A program made the position numbers and the translations under genes. The notes beneath the pieces are model-generated. The model did no database searches and was not told the DNA's origin. It saw only the letters and a program-made list of their open reading frames with translations. DNA of 51,727 nt from Shewanella abyssi (GTDB taxonomy: Bacteria > Pseudomonadota > Gammaproteobacteria > Enterobacterales > Shewanellaceae): assembly GCF_023284025.1 (NCBI RefSeq), contig NZ_JAKIKR010000037.1, positions 1 to 51,727 on the forward strand, in the 5' to 3' direction. Within the stretch, counting starts at the first letter, position 1. Each line of letters opens with the position of its first letter. Shown in pieces: positions 1 to 8,979 of this stretch.

Positions 1-1
1 C

Positions 2-94
2 GATTACATCGAACACTGCTTAGAGCAGCTATCTTCACCTCACTGCGATCTCAGCAGGCTCTTACCCTGGCACGTCAATCTAAGCAAGGCGTAG
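2..94 (+). pseudogene. C-terminal end of an IS66-family transposase (cut by window edge)
   Basis: The frame open from base 2 to a TAG at 92-94 encodes 30 residues ending in CDLSRLLPWHVNLSKA. The LLPW motif close to the stop is typical of the extreme C-terminus of IS66-family (TnpC) transposases. The rest lies outside the window, so whether the gene is intact cannot be judged. An IS66-like terminal repeat follows immediately, which supports the call. Confidence 0.6.
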
Positions 95-110
95 TTCGTC
101 GGACGCTCAC
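94..110. repeat. Terminal inverted repeat of the IS66-type element
   Basis: Read from the outside of the element on the minus strand this is GTGAGCGTCCGACGAAC, close to the usual IS66-family end, which starts GTAAGCG. It begins right at the stop codon of the transposase fragment. It marks the junction with the ISL3 transposase gene: bases 111 onward belong to that gene. Confidence 0.55.
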
Positions 111-1111
111 GTTGATTTAGCAAGACTGCACCAACCTTCAAGTGCCTTAACCATCGACATGTAACACGGTTCATCCCAGATCGCTTGTAACTGCTCTTTC
201 AGCATATAAACAATGCAGAGAGTCTTGTTACTCTCGAGCAAGTCATCAAGCCTATCAGACTGCCTGTCATCCAGTTTGTGAGCGTTTTTTAGTAAGAGAA
301 ATAACGTTCCTTTGAGCATTTTTTTCTCTTCATTAGAACCATTTCGAAAGGCTTTGGATCGTTCTTTCTTGATTAACAGGCAGTAGTTTTGCATCACATG
401 AAATCGGTCGAAAACGATATCGGCGTTAGGCAACATTTTCCTTACTGCGGACTGATAAGGCTGACCCATATCCATTGAAACCGCTTTAATACCGTCTCTC
501 GTAGTTGTTGATAGTTGCTCGAAGAACGAAATAAGGATCGCTGCTTTTCTACCGTGTTCGACCCAAATTAAATGACCAGAAACCAAATCGTATACAACGG
601 TCATGTAGTCATGTCTTTTAGCTCTAGCTACCTCATCAACGCCAATATGGATTAAGTTGGTAAGCTTCTCGGGCTCTAGGCCTGGCAGGGTTGAATGGAG
701 ATATTCCTTATCAATGTTTTTTACCGTCTCCCAACGAATACCCAGATGTTGAGAGACTGCGTGAATGCTCATGTGCCGGCACAACCCACTGATGAACTGA
801 CAGAAACGAACTGTATATCGCGCTCCTTTTGCAACGTACTCAGTAGCCTCAATTAACCTTCTGCCGTTTTTGTCTCTGGTCTGAGCAAGTTCAACTTCGA
901 TGCTACAAGGACGCCCACTAACAGGTAGATCGTGTACCCGTCTTCTTATGTAGTGATCGACTGTACATAGCCTTTCAGTTCTTGGTTCTTTAACCTTAAA
1001 CCGCCGGTCTCGGCGGCATTGCACAAGAACAGACTGAGACCCTTTCTCTATAGAAAAAGACTGTACACATTGACCTTTAAAGCTAAATAGGGCGGATGAT
1101 AATGACGACAA
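107..1111 (-). pseudogene. ISL3-family transposase, C-terminally truncated by an IS66-type insertion
   Basis: The product resembles ISL3-family DDE transposases: HIGVDEVA near residue 157, SMDMGQPYQSA near 212 and IVFDRFHVMQNY near 235 are the usual catalytic-core blocks. It is only 334 residues, whereas the family is usually near 400 or more, and it stops just after the EGWCSLAK block where homologues continue with the last catalytic Glu region. The stop codon TGA is formed by the first bases of the neighbouring IS66-like inverted repeat, so the true gene ends near base 111. It is almost certainly inactive. The start and N-terminal region (upstream zinc-finger part) are less conserved than expected. 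Confidence 0.8.
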
Positions 1112-1187
1112 GGTGTATTCACTTATTCATAAATAAAAAAGTGTTATAAATAATAGTGTTATTTGAATTTTTTGATATTAGTCGACT

Positions 1188-1208
1188 CACCTAAGCGGAG
1201 AAGAGCCC
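1188..1208. repeat. Possible terminal inverted repeat of the ISL3-type element
   Basis: On the minus strand this reads GGGCTCTTCTCCGCTTAG, and ISL3-family ends commonly begin GGxTCTT. It lies about 80 bp upstream of the transposase start, the usual distance. The partner repeat is not in the window, so this is a motif call only. Confidence 0.4.
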
Positions 1209-1211
1209 TTT

Positions 1212-1730
1212 TTCTCATCTGAGTCACTCGCGCTAGAGTAAATACTCTAGCGCATTTCTGTCCAAAAACGTGTCAGGCGCTACATTGAACTTGCTGGCAG
1301 AGCATGTGCTGTGGGGCGTGCAAGCTTCTAAATCACGGATGATTTAGCAGAGCCTACATGGACGTACTTGTGGCGGCTTGCTAAGACACAGGGCGCATGG
1401 TCTGCAATTTCAATATGGCCTGATAATTTCAGACTTAAAGGCACTGGATCCCGGCCCAGAAGCTTCACTCGGCAATTGCGCCCTGCATTGCTCTGCCTCC
1501 TGAATCTGACCTACACGGACGTAGGAAATGCCATTGTTGTTGGAACTATCAACGGCCATTCAGTCGCTCGTTTCTGTCCAAAGGCGAGCTACAAAATGCT
1601 CAAGCATTATGATCCTCCCACTGCTATATCATCACTACAAATATTCACTATTTGTGGTTAGCAGAGATAATTCTGCCATCTGAAGGCATAATATGCAGCT
1701 ACTTAGCTTTGCTGTTCGACGACTTTAGGT
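1212..1730. other. Intergenic region without a supported gene; contains repeat remnants
   Basis: About 520 bp between the ISL3 remnant and the DMT transporter gene. A 97-codon frame (1368-1661) has no recognisable product and overlaps the repeat described at 1310-1375, so it is not called. The region looks like mobile-element debris. Confidence 0.6.
1310..1375 (-). repeat. Palindromic repeat related to the one next to the RAYT gene
   Basis: Contains a 20-nt palindrome CTAAATCACGGATGATTTAG (1328-1347, 8-bp stem, 4-nt loop) flanked by CAAGTACGTCCATGTAG-type sequence on the minus strand. The same arrangement in opposite orientation, with a different palindrome of the same geometry, occurs at 51170-51228. 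This fits a dispersed REP/BIME-like repeat. Confidence 0.5.
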
Positions 1731-2618
1731 GTGCAATACCCAATGGCATGGATTCTATTTACTTTTCTAGCGGCTGCCATGCAGGCATGGCGCAACGCAT
1801 TTCAAAGCCAACTCAGTAAAGAGGTTAATACCGCAGCGGTGACCTTGGCGCGCTTTTTATGGGCGACGCCCATCGCACTCATCTATTTAGGCGGCTTATA
1901 TTATTGGCAGCCAGTGGGGTTGCCTTTCATTACTCCGACATTTAGCCTCTATGTGCTCGCGGCAGCGGCAATGCAGATCCTTGCAACCGTGCTGATGGTT
2001 AAGCTGTTCAAACAGCGAAATTTCGCCGTTGGTGCGGGTCTGGCTAAGAGTGAAGCCTTGATGGCTGCTATTTTTGGGGTGGTATTTTTTGGCACTTATC
2101 TGTCATGGCTCGGTTGGTTGGGAGTCTTACTCGGTGGCGTCGCTGTTTTTATTATGAGCAGTGGTAAAAAGTTAACACAGATATCAGTTCCTACCGTCAT
2201 GCTCGGGCTTGCTTGTGGTGGTGGATTTGCGCTGACTTCACTTTGGGTGCGCGCAGCCAGTCTTAGTTTAGACTTGCCCTTTCCACATCGAGCGGCGTGG
2301 GTTTTGTTGTTTGTTATTGCCATTCAGACATCGGTGTTAGTGATATATGCCTATGTGGCTGATAGAAGCACGATTGATAGCTTATTCAAACGGCCGAAGT
2401 TGACGCTATTAACCAGTACCAGCAGTTGCTTAGGCTCTATTGGTTGGTTTAGCGCTATGTCTTTGCAAACGGTGCCTTACGTTAAAACACTTGGGCAAAT
2501 TGAGGTGTTCTTTACGCTACTCATTGCGGCATTTTGGCTAAAAGAAAAGGTTAAAATAAAGGATATGGCCGCACTAGTGATGATTGCCATCGCGGCCATT
2601 TTGGTGATGTGGGGCTAA
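1731..2618 (+). CDS. DMT-superfamily (EamA-type) membrane transporter
   Basis: A 295-residue protein with about ten hydrophobic segments, the normal size and topology of EamA/DMT permeases. It begins with a helix in MAWILFTFLAAAMQAWRNAFQSQ, and the two halves look like a repeat, ending in FWLKEKVKIKDMAALVMIAIAAIL, the usual second-EamA ending. Substrate cannot be read from sequence; relatives export amino acids, nucleotides or other small molecules. The first possible start is GTG at 1731; ATG at 1743 is equally likely, since AGGTG at 1728-1732 could serve either poorly. It is a single gene, convergent with the PAP2 gene. Confidence 0.8.
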   Translation: MQYPMAWILFTFLAAAMQAWRNAFQSQLSKEVNTAAVTLARFLWATPIALIYLGGLYYWQPVGLPFITPTFSLYVLAAAAMQILATVLMVKLFKQRNFAVGAGLAKSEALMAAIFGVVFFGTYLSWLGWLGVLLGGVAVFIMSSGKKLTQISVPTVMLGLACGGGFALTSLWVRAASLSLDLPFPHRAAWVLLFVIAIQTSVLVIYAYVADRSTIDSLFKRPKLTLLTSTSSCLGSIGWFSAMSLQTVPYVKTLGQIEVFFTLLIAAFWLKEKVKIKDMAALVMIAIAAILVMWG

Positions 2619-2685
2619 TGGTTCACCTCAAAGCGACAGATTCTCAAAGTCTTGCTTGAATTAGCGCTTGCTCCGTCTCATGCAC

Positions 2686-3396
2686 TTATCCCTCTTTTAG
2701 CTGCTTGATTCGCGACAAAATATAGCGGCTTATGTAAACCGACACATGAGCCGTTAGCACTCCGAAAGTGCCCCCAGCCAGCAGATCGCCTAGAAAATGG
2801 TAGTTCTGTCCAATCTGGCCTGCAATCGCACCGAACATCGCTATTATCCAAATCACTTTGAATTGTGGAAAGCGCCACCAAAACACACTCACCAAGGCGA
2901 AAGTAAACAGCGCGTGCCCTGAGGGAAAGGAGTTGTAAGCGAGTCCTTGGGCAAATGGATGGAAGCCCTCTACGCTGTCGGTTATCCAAGAAGGGTTGCT
3001 ACCCGTTGCTGTTTGGATCCAAGTTTCTGGCCAAGTACGACCAAAGATAAACTTAGCACTAACACGCACTAGGCTAGCCACTATTAAGGTGATCCCTAGG
3101 GTAAGTGTTAACGAGGCAAACCTTTGGCGGCCTTTTTGGGTGATGCAGCAAATTAATACCAGCGCGGATAATATTTCAAACAGTAGTGGCATTTGACTCA
3201 AGGGCTTAAAGATATAACTGGCGTGACTATGCTCATGCATCCAACTGGCAATACCTCTGTCGAGAAATAGCACGCTGAAAAGTGTCAGTGATATGGCGGC
3301 AAGGTACAGCCATATACTGGTGCGGATATTAATTGATGGCGCAAACTCTGGCGGGAGTAAACACGTGTTTATCGAAGTGGTAGGCTTACTCATCAA
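2686..3396 (-). CDS. PAP2-family membrane phosphatase
   Basis: A 236-residue integral membrane protein with six or so hydrophobic segments. The three PAP2 phosphatase signatures are present in order: KFIFGRTWP (residues ~113-121), SFPSGHALF (~156-164, catalytic His) and YHFLGDLLAGG (~201-211, second catalytic His and Asp). Such enzymes dephosphorylate lipid phosphates (phosphatidate, undecaprenyl diphosphate or lipid A phosphates) at the periplasmic face. The substrate cannot be told from sequence. Monocistronic, same strand as the downstream NSS transporter pair but separated by about 75 bp from metS. Confidence 0.82.
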   Translation of the reverse strand: MMSKPTTSINTCLLPPEFAPSINIRTSIWLYLAAISLTLFSVLFLDRGIASWMHEHSHASYIFKPLSQMPLLFEILSALVLICCITQKGRQRFASLTLTLGITLIVASLVRVSAKFIFGRTWPETWIQTATGSNPSWITDSVEGFHPFAQGLAYNSFPSGHALFTFALVSVFWWRFPQFKVIWIIAMFGAIAGQIGQNYHFLGDLLAGGTFGVLTAHVSVYISRYILSRIKQLKEG

Positions 3397-3471
3397 TGGC
3401 TTAGCGACAGTTTTAATTGCTACAGAGTTTAAGGATTGAGGCTGCTAAGCACAAGTGATTTAGCGCTGCAC

Positions 3472-3576
3472 TTATTGCTTCCGTGATGCTTTCATTGCAA
3501 TAGCAATGCAGATCGCTGCGCCGCCCCAAGTGATGGTTAACGACAGTACCATCATTATAATAGCTCCAGTACTCAT
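3472..3576 (-). CDS. MetS-like small subunit of an NSS-family amino-acid importer
   Basis: This 34-residue protein starts MSTGAIIMMVLSLTITWGG and ends in AMKASRKQ: one membrane helix and a basic tail. It matches the small MetS family (methionine/alanine import subunit) found beside NSS transporters. The ATG overlaps the stop of the large transporter gene by four bases (ATGA), implying translational coupling. In Corynebacterium the MetP-MetS pair imports methionine and alanine; here the partner and geometry agree, but substrate is inferred. Easily missed because of its length. Confidence 0.85.
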   Translation of the reverse strand: MSTGAIIMMVLSLTITWGGAAICIAIAMKASRKQ

Positions 3577-5072
3577 GGTTTACGCTCCTGTGGTAGATGT
3601 TGGTTTGAGACTAGGCCGATAAATATGGCACAGAAAAGCATTAGTGCAATAAGTCCCCAGCCGAGCAATAATTGATCTGCTACCGGATAGTCGCCATAGC
3701 CATTTTGAATGGTATTGATGAGGTTTTTGACCAAAATACCCGCCAACATAATCGGGCTCACGAAGCGTAAGCAGACGATGAGCCATTTGCCGACACTAAA
3801 CTCGCTACAGCGGTTAACGTACTCTCTTACATCGGCCAGTTTAAATAGCCAGCCCATGATCAGTAGTTCAATCAAACAACTGCTCAGCAGTGCGACGTTA
3901 TTGATGAAGTAGTCCACCAGATCCAGTAGCAGTAAGCCGCCATTAGTCGAGAAGGCGAGTGAGGTAATATAGCCTAGCCCGCACACCAGTAACGCCGCTT
4001 TTTTCCTTGAAATAGTGACTTTATCAATCACTGCAGATACTACCGCTTCAATAATCGATATGTGGGAGCTAATCCCTGCGACAACTAAAGCAAGAAAGAA
4101 CAATGGCCCAAGAATATAGGGGATGGGTAACAAGTTGATTGCAGCTGGGATGGTGACAAAAGCCAACCCCACGCCCGATGAGACAACTTCGGTGATCGGT
4201 TTCGATTGTTCGGCCGCCATATAGCCCAATACTGCAAAAATCATGATCCCACCGAGAATGGAGAAGCCACAATTAATCAATACAGTCATAAAGGCATTGT
4301 TGTTGATATCTGATTTTTCGGGCAAATAACTGGAGTAGGCCAGCATGATGGCAAAGCCAACACTGAGGGTGAAAAATATCTGTCCGTAGGCCGCCGACCA
4401 TACTTTAGCGTCGAAAATTTTACTAAAGTCGGGCCTAAACAGGTAGTTGAGCCCTTCTAAAGCGCCGGGTAGCATAATGATCCTGCCGATAAGCAGTAAC
4501 ACCATAATAAAGAGTAAAGGCATCATGATTTTACTGGCTCGCTCAATTCCAGCTTTAACACCAGAATAAACCGCAAGGGTGGTGATTGACCAAGCAATAG
4601 TCATTGGTATTGCAATGTGAAACTGCAGGTCGCCAAGTTTAGTGGGGGAGTTGTCGCCCAAGCCTAGGTATTCATCGAAGAAGAAACTATTGGTATCCGT
4701 GCCCCAGCTTTGAGTGACAGAAAAAACCAAATAGGACATCGCCCAACCAATAATCGCGACATAATAAACGGCAATTACCGCGGCGATAAAGACCTGAAAC
4801 CATCCTAACCATTCGAGTCTAAAGCCGATACTTTGCCCTAGTTTGGTAAACACCTTGGGTGCTGCGCCGCGGTATTTATGCCCAAGGCCAAATTCCATAA
4901 TCATAAAGGGAATGCCAGCCGAGAGCATGGCAAATAGATAAGGGATAAAAAACGCGCCACCGCCATTTTCGTAAGCCATATAGGGGAAACGCCAGATATT
5001 ACCCAATCCGATAGCTGAGCCTACCGCCGCAAGAATGAAGCCAGTTCTAGAATTCCATTGTTCTCTTTGCAT
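3573..5072 (-). CDS. Sodium-dependent NSS-family amino-acid transporter (MetP-like)
   Basis: About 500 residues with roughly twelve membrane helices. The N-terminal NSS signature is clear: REQWNSRTGFILAAVGSAIG followed by LGNIWRFPYMAYENGGGAF, the Na+ and substrate site in helix 1. It is a secondary transporter coupling Na+ influx to amino-acid uptake. ATG at 5072 (MQREQW) is preferred because AAGAGG lies about 8 bases upstream and family members start there; ATG at 5090 is the longer alternative. It is followed, with a 4-base overlap, by the small MetS-like subunit, which argues for the MetP subgroup and methionine/alanine as substrates. Confidence 0.85.
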   Translation of the reverse strand: MQREQWNSRTGFILAAVGSAIGLGNIWRFPYMAYENGGGAFFIPYLFAMLSAGIPFMIMEFGLGHKYRGAAPKVFTKLGQSIGFRLEWLGWFQVFIAAVIAVYYVAIIGWAMSYLVFSVTQSWGTDTNSFFFDEYLGLGDNSPTKLGDLQFHIAIPMTIAWSITTLAVYSGVKAGIERASKIMMPLLFIMVLLLIGRIIMLPGALEGLNYLFRPDFSKIFDAKVWSAAYGQIFFTLSVGFAIMLAYSSYLPEKSDINNNAFMTVLINCGFSILGGIMIFAVLGYMAAEQSKPITEVVSSGVGLAFVTIPAAINLLPIPYILGPLFFLALVVAGISSHISIIEAVVSAVIDKVTISRKKAALLVCGLGYITSLAFSTNGGLLLLDLVDYFINNVALLSSCLIELLIMGWLFKLADVREYVNRCSEFSVGKWLIVCLRFVSPIMLAGILVKNLINTIQNGYGDYPVADQLLLGWGLIALMLFCAIFIGLVSNQHLPQERKP

Positions 5073-5197
5073 CGAACGCGCCTCTTCCATCCAATCACTT
5101 GATTGTAAATTGGCTGTGGTGGCTTAATTTTAGTCTGAATTCAGGATCTTGCTTGAAATAAACTTGCAGTGCGTAAGCCTGCTGTTAGCGGTAGAGA

Positions 5198-6256
5198 CTA
5201 ACGCTGATATTGCAGCTCTAAATGCTTAATGTGGTCGACAAGTTGCTGGTTGTGAGGAGTCGCAATTCCATGCCGTTTTGCCATTTGTACTACAAAACCA
5301 TTAATAGCGTCTATTTCGGTGGTTCGTTGATGTTGCACATCTTGATGCATAGATGAATAGTTTGCGGCGGTGAGCGCGATGACTTGGTAGACCTTGTCTA
5401 ATATTGCGGGTAACGCTAATGAAATATGTTCCGCTTTGGCAACGTTGACCAGTTCAATGACCACCGCGGTAATGATGTCACGGTATTGTTCATCTGCAAG
5501 TTGGCCATTGTGACAATGGTGGATTGCAGTCAGCGGATTAATCGCCACATTAATGGCCAGTTTTTGCCATAGCATGGTTAAGATATCCACACACCACTGG
5601 CTGTGCGGTATGGCTGATAACAGTATATTTTTAAGTGATTCTGGCAATACTCGCTGTTTAGAGGCCCGTTGCTGGCTAAAGGCCTTTTGCGGGTGAAATG
5701 CGTTTTTAGTATTAACAGTACTTTGGCTATTAAAAATGCTTTCGGTATTAAAAGTGCCTAGCTGAGTAATGCCTTTGCCAGTTTGTTTAGTATGCCATGC
5801 AGATTGCTTCAATGCGCCTTGAGAGGTAGTGCCAAGAGTCAGGCTTTGTCCTTTGAGCATGTTGGCAACGTCTAAGTGCGGCCCCATGCCATTGTGTAGC
5901 AGTAATATGTGGCAGTGACTGCTGAGCATTGGAATGAGTATTTTCAGCGCTGCAACAACTTGATAGGCTTTTACACAGACAATGAGCAGGTCGGTCTTTG
6001 GTAATTGCTGTCCATAGTCATCTTGGCCAACAAGCTCTGCTATATAAGTCGACTCGACATTGTTTAGATCGGTAAAGGTGAGCTTTTGCTGTTTAGAATG
6101 CTGAGCTCGGCTAATGATGTTCAGCGATACGCTACTGGCATTAACTGCTGAACTTAGCTGATGGTATATCAGCTGGCCTATAGCGCCAGCGCCAACAATA
6201 GATATCTGCTTTAATCTGGCGGAGCTTGTTGCAGTTGGATCCTTAGCTAAAGTCAT
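5198..6256 (-). CDS. panE: 2-dehydropantoate 2-reductase family protein
   Basis: The N-terminus ISIVGAGAIGQLIYHQL is a Rossmann NAD(P)-binding motif, VCVKAYQ carries the family's conserved Lys, LLHNGMGP follows, and KLAINVAINPLTAIHHCHNG is the family's C-terminal signature. The reaction would be NADPH-dependent reduction of ketopantoate to pantoate in coenzyme A synthesis. At 352 residues it is longer than typical PanE (~300). The extra length is an Asn/Ser/Thr/Gln-rich stretch around residues 165-205 with repeated F-N-x-E/Q-x-x-F patterns, between the Rossmann and C-terminal domains. It could be a paralogue with another substrate. Confidence 0.75.
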   Translation of the reverse strand: MTLAKDPTATSSARLKQISIVGAGAIGQLIYHQLSSAVNASSVSLNIISRAQHSKQQKLTFTDLNNVESTYIAELVGQDDYGQQLPKTDLLIVCVKAYQVVAALKILIPMLSSHCHILLLHNGMGPHLDVANMLKGQSLTLGTTSQGALKQSAWHTKQTGKGITQLGTFNTESIFNSQSTVNTKNAFHPQKAFSQQRASKQRVLPESLKNILLSAIPHSQWCVDILTMLWQKLAINVAINPLTAIHHCHNGQLADEQYRDIITAVVIELVNVAKAEHISLALPAILDKVYQVIALTAANYSSMHQDVQHQRTTEIDAINGFVVQMAKRHGIATPHNQQLVDHIKHLELQYQR

Positions 6257-6302
6257 AATCAGTAACTTCTGTTGTTTAATTATCAGCCGTGGGCAGCATT
6301 GC

Positions 6303-6710
6303 TTAACCAGCGCTGTTGTCGATGATCTTAGCGACCTTAAAGTATTTGCTATAGAGCCACTGAGTGATATAAAACAGTAAAATACCTATCATATCAGCAA
6401 TAAAATCAGCGAAGGAGGCACTGCGATAAGAAAGCTGAGATTGGACTATTTCGATAAAAACGGCATAGAAGGCTAATACGCACGCAAGCAGATACCATCT
6501 TGGTTTGAACGCAAAGTACGTCAGATAGGACAGGACAAAAAAGCTGCCGATATGACCTATTTTATCAAAATGAGCAATGGTGTTGATGTTATAGTTAGGT
6601 TTAGAAAAAACCAAATAACTAACGACTATCAAGGTCATTGCTAACGCGAGCTTGAAAATATTTTGTCTGTTGATCACATCATGCACACTGAAGTTATTTG
6701 TCTTCATCAT
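6303..6710 (-). CDS. VanZ-like membrane protein
   Basis: A small protein with four predicted membrane helices. It has the VanZ-like pattern: helix 1 ending at SKPNYN, then HFDKIGHIGSFFVLSYLTYFAF, a helix with EIVQSQLS, and a final helix after SASFADFIADMIGI. The D-K-x-x-H and E-x-x-Q...R-x-x-x-x-x-D residues are the recurring conserved ones in the family. Function is unknown in most bacteria; VanZ itself gives low-level teicoplanin resistance. ATG at 6710 or 6707 or GTG at 6734 could be the start; none has a good ribosome binding site. Confidence 0.65.
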   Translation of the reverse strand: MMKTNNFSVHDVINRQNIFKLALAMTLIVVSYLVFSKPNYNINTIAHFDKIGHIGSFFVLSYLTYFAFKPRWYLLACVLAFYAVFIEIVQSQLSYRSASFADFIADMIGILLFYITQWLYSKYFKVAKIIDNSAG

Positions 6711-6834
6711 AAAAAAATAGGCCGACAAAGTCACCTATAACTATGCTTGGTATCAATTTAATCTTTATTACCTCTTCAAGTCAGCGCTTTTCGTGGGTAA
6801 AATACCGTCAAATCAAATTTTAAGGATCAAGCGC

Positions 6835-7320
6835 ATGCCTTCAATGGATATCGTGTCTGAAGTAAATGAAGTCGAATTACGTAACGCCGTGGACAATTCT
6901 GTACGCGAACTAAAAACGCGCTTCGATTTTCGCGGTAAGGAAGCCAGCATAGAATATAAAGATCATGTGGTGACGTTATCGGCTGAAGATGATTTTCAAT
7001 GCAACCAACTGGTGGATATTCTGCGGATGCAGATGAGCAAGCGTAATGTCGACCCTAAGTCGATGGATGTTGACGATAAAGCGGTACATAGTGGTAAAAC
7101 CTTCTCCTTACGAGTGAAGTTTAAAGAGGGTATTGAAACACTTATCGCGAAGAAGCTGGTTAAACTGATAAAAGACAGCAAGCTTAAAGTGCAATCTTCT
7201 ATTCAGGGCGACTCAGTGCGCATCACAGGTAAAAAACGTGATGATCTGCAAGCGGTAATGGCGCTAGCGCGCGAAGCTGATCTTGGGCAGCCTTTCCAGT
7301 TTAATAACTTCCGAGATTAA
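6835..7320 (+). CDS. yajQ: YajQ-family nucleotide (c-di-GMP) binding protein
   Basis: The product begins [19 protein letters not shown] and ends [14 protein letters not shown], both hallmark ends of the YajQ family, and its 161 residues match the usual length. Family members fold into two RRM-like domains; in Xanthomonas and Pseudomonas a YajQ protein binds cyclic di-GMP and modulates transcription. The start at 6835 is chosen by homology and by TAAGGA at 6820-6825; a longer in-frame start at 6793 adds 14 unconserved residues. It faces ampG across a shared terminator. Confidence 0.9.
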   Translation: MPSMDIVSEVNEVELRNAVDNSVRELKTRFDFRGKEASIEYKDHVVTLSAEDDFQCNQLVDILRMQMSKRNVDPKSMDVDDKAVHSGKTFSLRVKFKEGIETLIAKKLVKLIKDSKLKVQSSIQGDSVRITGKKRDDLQAVMALAREADLGQPFQFNNFRD

Positions 7321-7383
7321 TCGTTTCCGCGACTAACCATTTTAATGGCTAATCGCTAGCGTCGACAACCGATGATGTTAAAG

Positions 7384-7414
7384 AGAGCTCACAGTCAACT
7401 GTTGAGCTCTTTTT
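7384..7414 (+). terminator. Rho-independent terminator after yajQ
   Basis: AGAGCTCA and TGAGCTCT pair, with a further ACAGT/ACTGT inner stem, followed by TTTTT. It overlaps the last codons of ampG on the other strand and may work in one direction only. Confidence 0.75.
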
Positions 7415-8831
7415 GTTGGGGACTGGTGTCAGCGGGGACGGTTCGACTATCGGGGACATACTTTTGCACCAAGACAATAAGCCCCAATACCGGAAAGCCA
7501 ATCAAGCTGGCACCAACAAAGAAACTGACGTAGTCATATGCATCGATGTACGCGCCGGAGAAACCAGCGACAAACTTAGGGAATAGCAACATGATGGATG
7601 ATAACAATGCGTATTGAGTCGCACTATAACCGGTGCTGGTTAGGCTCGATAGATAAGCGATAAAGGCCGCTGTTGCCACGCCACCACTGAAGTTATCGAC
7701 TGAAATCGCCAGTGTTAAAAAAGGCACGTTGTAACCAAGAACGGCTTGATAGGCAAAAAGTAGGTTGGTCGTTGCAACTAAAAATGCACCAAGGAAAAGG
7801 GTTCTCATTGTGCCGTACTTAGCCACTAATAGCCCGCCAGCCCCAGCGCCCACAAGCGTCATGATTAAACCATAGACTTTACTTAATGTGGCTATTTCCG
7901 CTTTAGAAAACCCCATGTCGACGTAAAATACATTGGCCATCACGCCCATCACTATATCTGAAATTCGATAAGTCGATATCAACAATAGAATTAGCATGGC
8001 ACTTTTACCATAGCGCTTAAAAAAGTCGAGAAAGGGTAAAACACTGGCGGTGTATAACCAAGACAGAGTGGCTGCTATGAGCTTTGGATAGCGCCTAGAA
8101 AACTGCTGCTTAAGCTCAGCTTCTTTCTCGTCGGCCTCTTTAGACTCAACTTTGGGCTCTGTGCTAAACAGCGTAGTGATGATGCCTACCGACATCAAGC
8201 CTGCCATGGCTAAATAGGCTGTTTGCCAAGACACTAGGCTGTAGGTGTCATTGTTGGGCTCTATCCAGGCGGCAATGGTTAACGCCCCTGCCGTCGCGAT
8301 AATCATCGCGCTACGGTAACCGACTTGATAGGCGGCTGCCAATGCTGCTTGCATCTTCTCTGACGCTGATTCAATTCTAAATGCATCAATAACAATGTCT
8401 TGAGTTGCCGATGCAAAGGCGACCATTAAGGCGAAAAGTGCTAACTTTTGAATATCAACCAGAGGGTCACTCTGGCTCATGCCTACTATGGCAGCGACTA
8501 AAATAAGTTGGGCGAATATCATCCAGCCTCTGCGTCGACCAAGTAGCTTGGTCAATATCGGCAATGACATTCGATCGACTAGTGGTGACCATGCCCATTT
8601 GAAACCATAGACCAATGCTATCCAACTGAAGTAACCGATAGCCGTTCTATCAACACCAGCTTCTCTTAACCAAAAAGACAGCGTTGAGAACACCAGCATC
8701 AGGGGTAAACCCGCTGAAAAACCCAAAAATAATAGGCTCAGCACCCGTTTATGGCAGTAGATTGAGAGTGAGTCTTTGATGCGCTGAGAATAAGAGCTCT
8801 TGGAAACTGAAGGCATATGCTTGCTTAACAA
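7395..8831 (-). CDS. ampG: AmpG-family muropeptide permease (MFS)
   Basis: A 478-residue major facilitator with about twelve to fourteen membrane helices. LFLGFSAGLPLMLVFSTLSF near the N-terminus, WLREAGVDRTAIGYFSW and FKWAWSPLVDR are the AmpG signature blocks. AmpG carries GlcNAc-anhydroMurNAc peptides from periplasm to cytoplasm in cell-wall recycling, and in many bacteria controls ampC induction. In E. coli ampG is next to yajG; here yajG lies about 1.2 kb away on the same strand, separated by a cyclophilin and a hypothetical gene, which supports the identity. Confidence 0.88.
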   Translation of the reverse strand: MLSKHMPSVSKSSYSQRIKDSLSIYCHKRVLSLLFLGFSAGLPLMLVFSTLSFWLREAGVDRTAIGYFSWIALVYGFKWAWSPLVDRMSLPILTKLLGRRRGWMIFAQLILVAAIVGMSQSDPLVDIQKLALFALMVAFASATQDIVIDAFRIESASEKMQAALAAAYQVGYRSAMIIATAGALTIAAWIEPNNDTYSLVSWQTAYLAMAGLMSVGIITTLFSTEPKVESKEADEKEAELKQQFSRRYPKLIAATLSWLYTASVLPFLDFFKRYGKSAMLILLLISTYRISDIVMGVMANVFYVDMGFSKAEIATLSKVYGLIMTLVGAGAGGLLVAKYGTMRTLFLGAFLVATTNLLFAYQAVLGYNVPFLTLAISVDNFSGGVATAAFIAYLSSLTSTGYSATQYALLSSIMLLFPKFVAGFSGAYIDAYDYVSFFVGASLIGFPVLGLIVLVQKYVPDSRTVPADTSPQQKELNS

Positions 8832-8914
8832 GTAAAGATAGAAACAGCTTACGGGCGAGTGTGTTTTGGTTCAAGGGTTTAATGATGGGACAGTGAAGAA
8901 ATGAATCAATCCAC

Positions 8915-8945
8915 TAAAAAGCCCAAACCGAGAGGGTTTGGGCTT
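8915..8945 (-). terminator. Terminator downstream of the 106-residue gene
   Basis: On the minus strand AAGCCCAAACC, a 4-base loop and GGTTTGGGCTT are followed by TTTTAG. It ends the transcript reading leftward from 9300. Confidence 0.8.
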
Positions 8946-8979
8946 GGGTGGCACTTTTAGTTAAAGCATAAGATTGAAA

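Noticed and set aside
1368..1661. 97-codon plus-strand ORF
   Set aside because: No ribosome site, no recognisable family, and its 5' end lies in a dispersed palindromic repeat; probably a chance frame.
2096..2323. Minus-strand ORFs inside the DMT transporter and many other genes
   Set aside because: They are frames opposite strong coding regions with compositional bias only; none has a family match or ribosome site.
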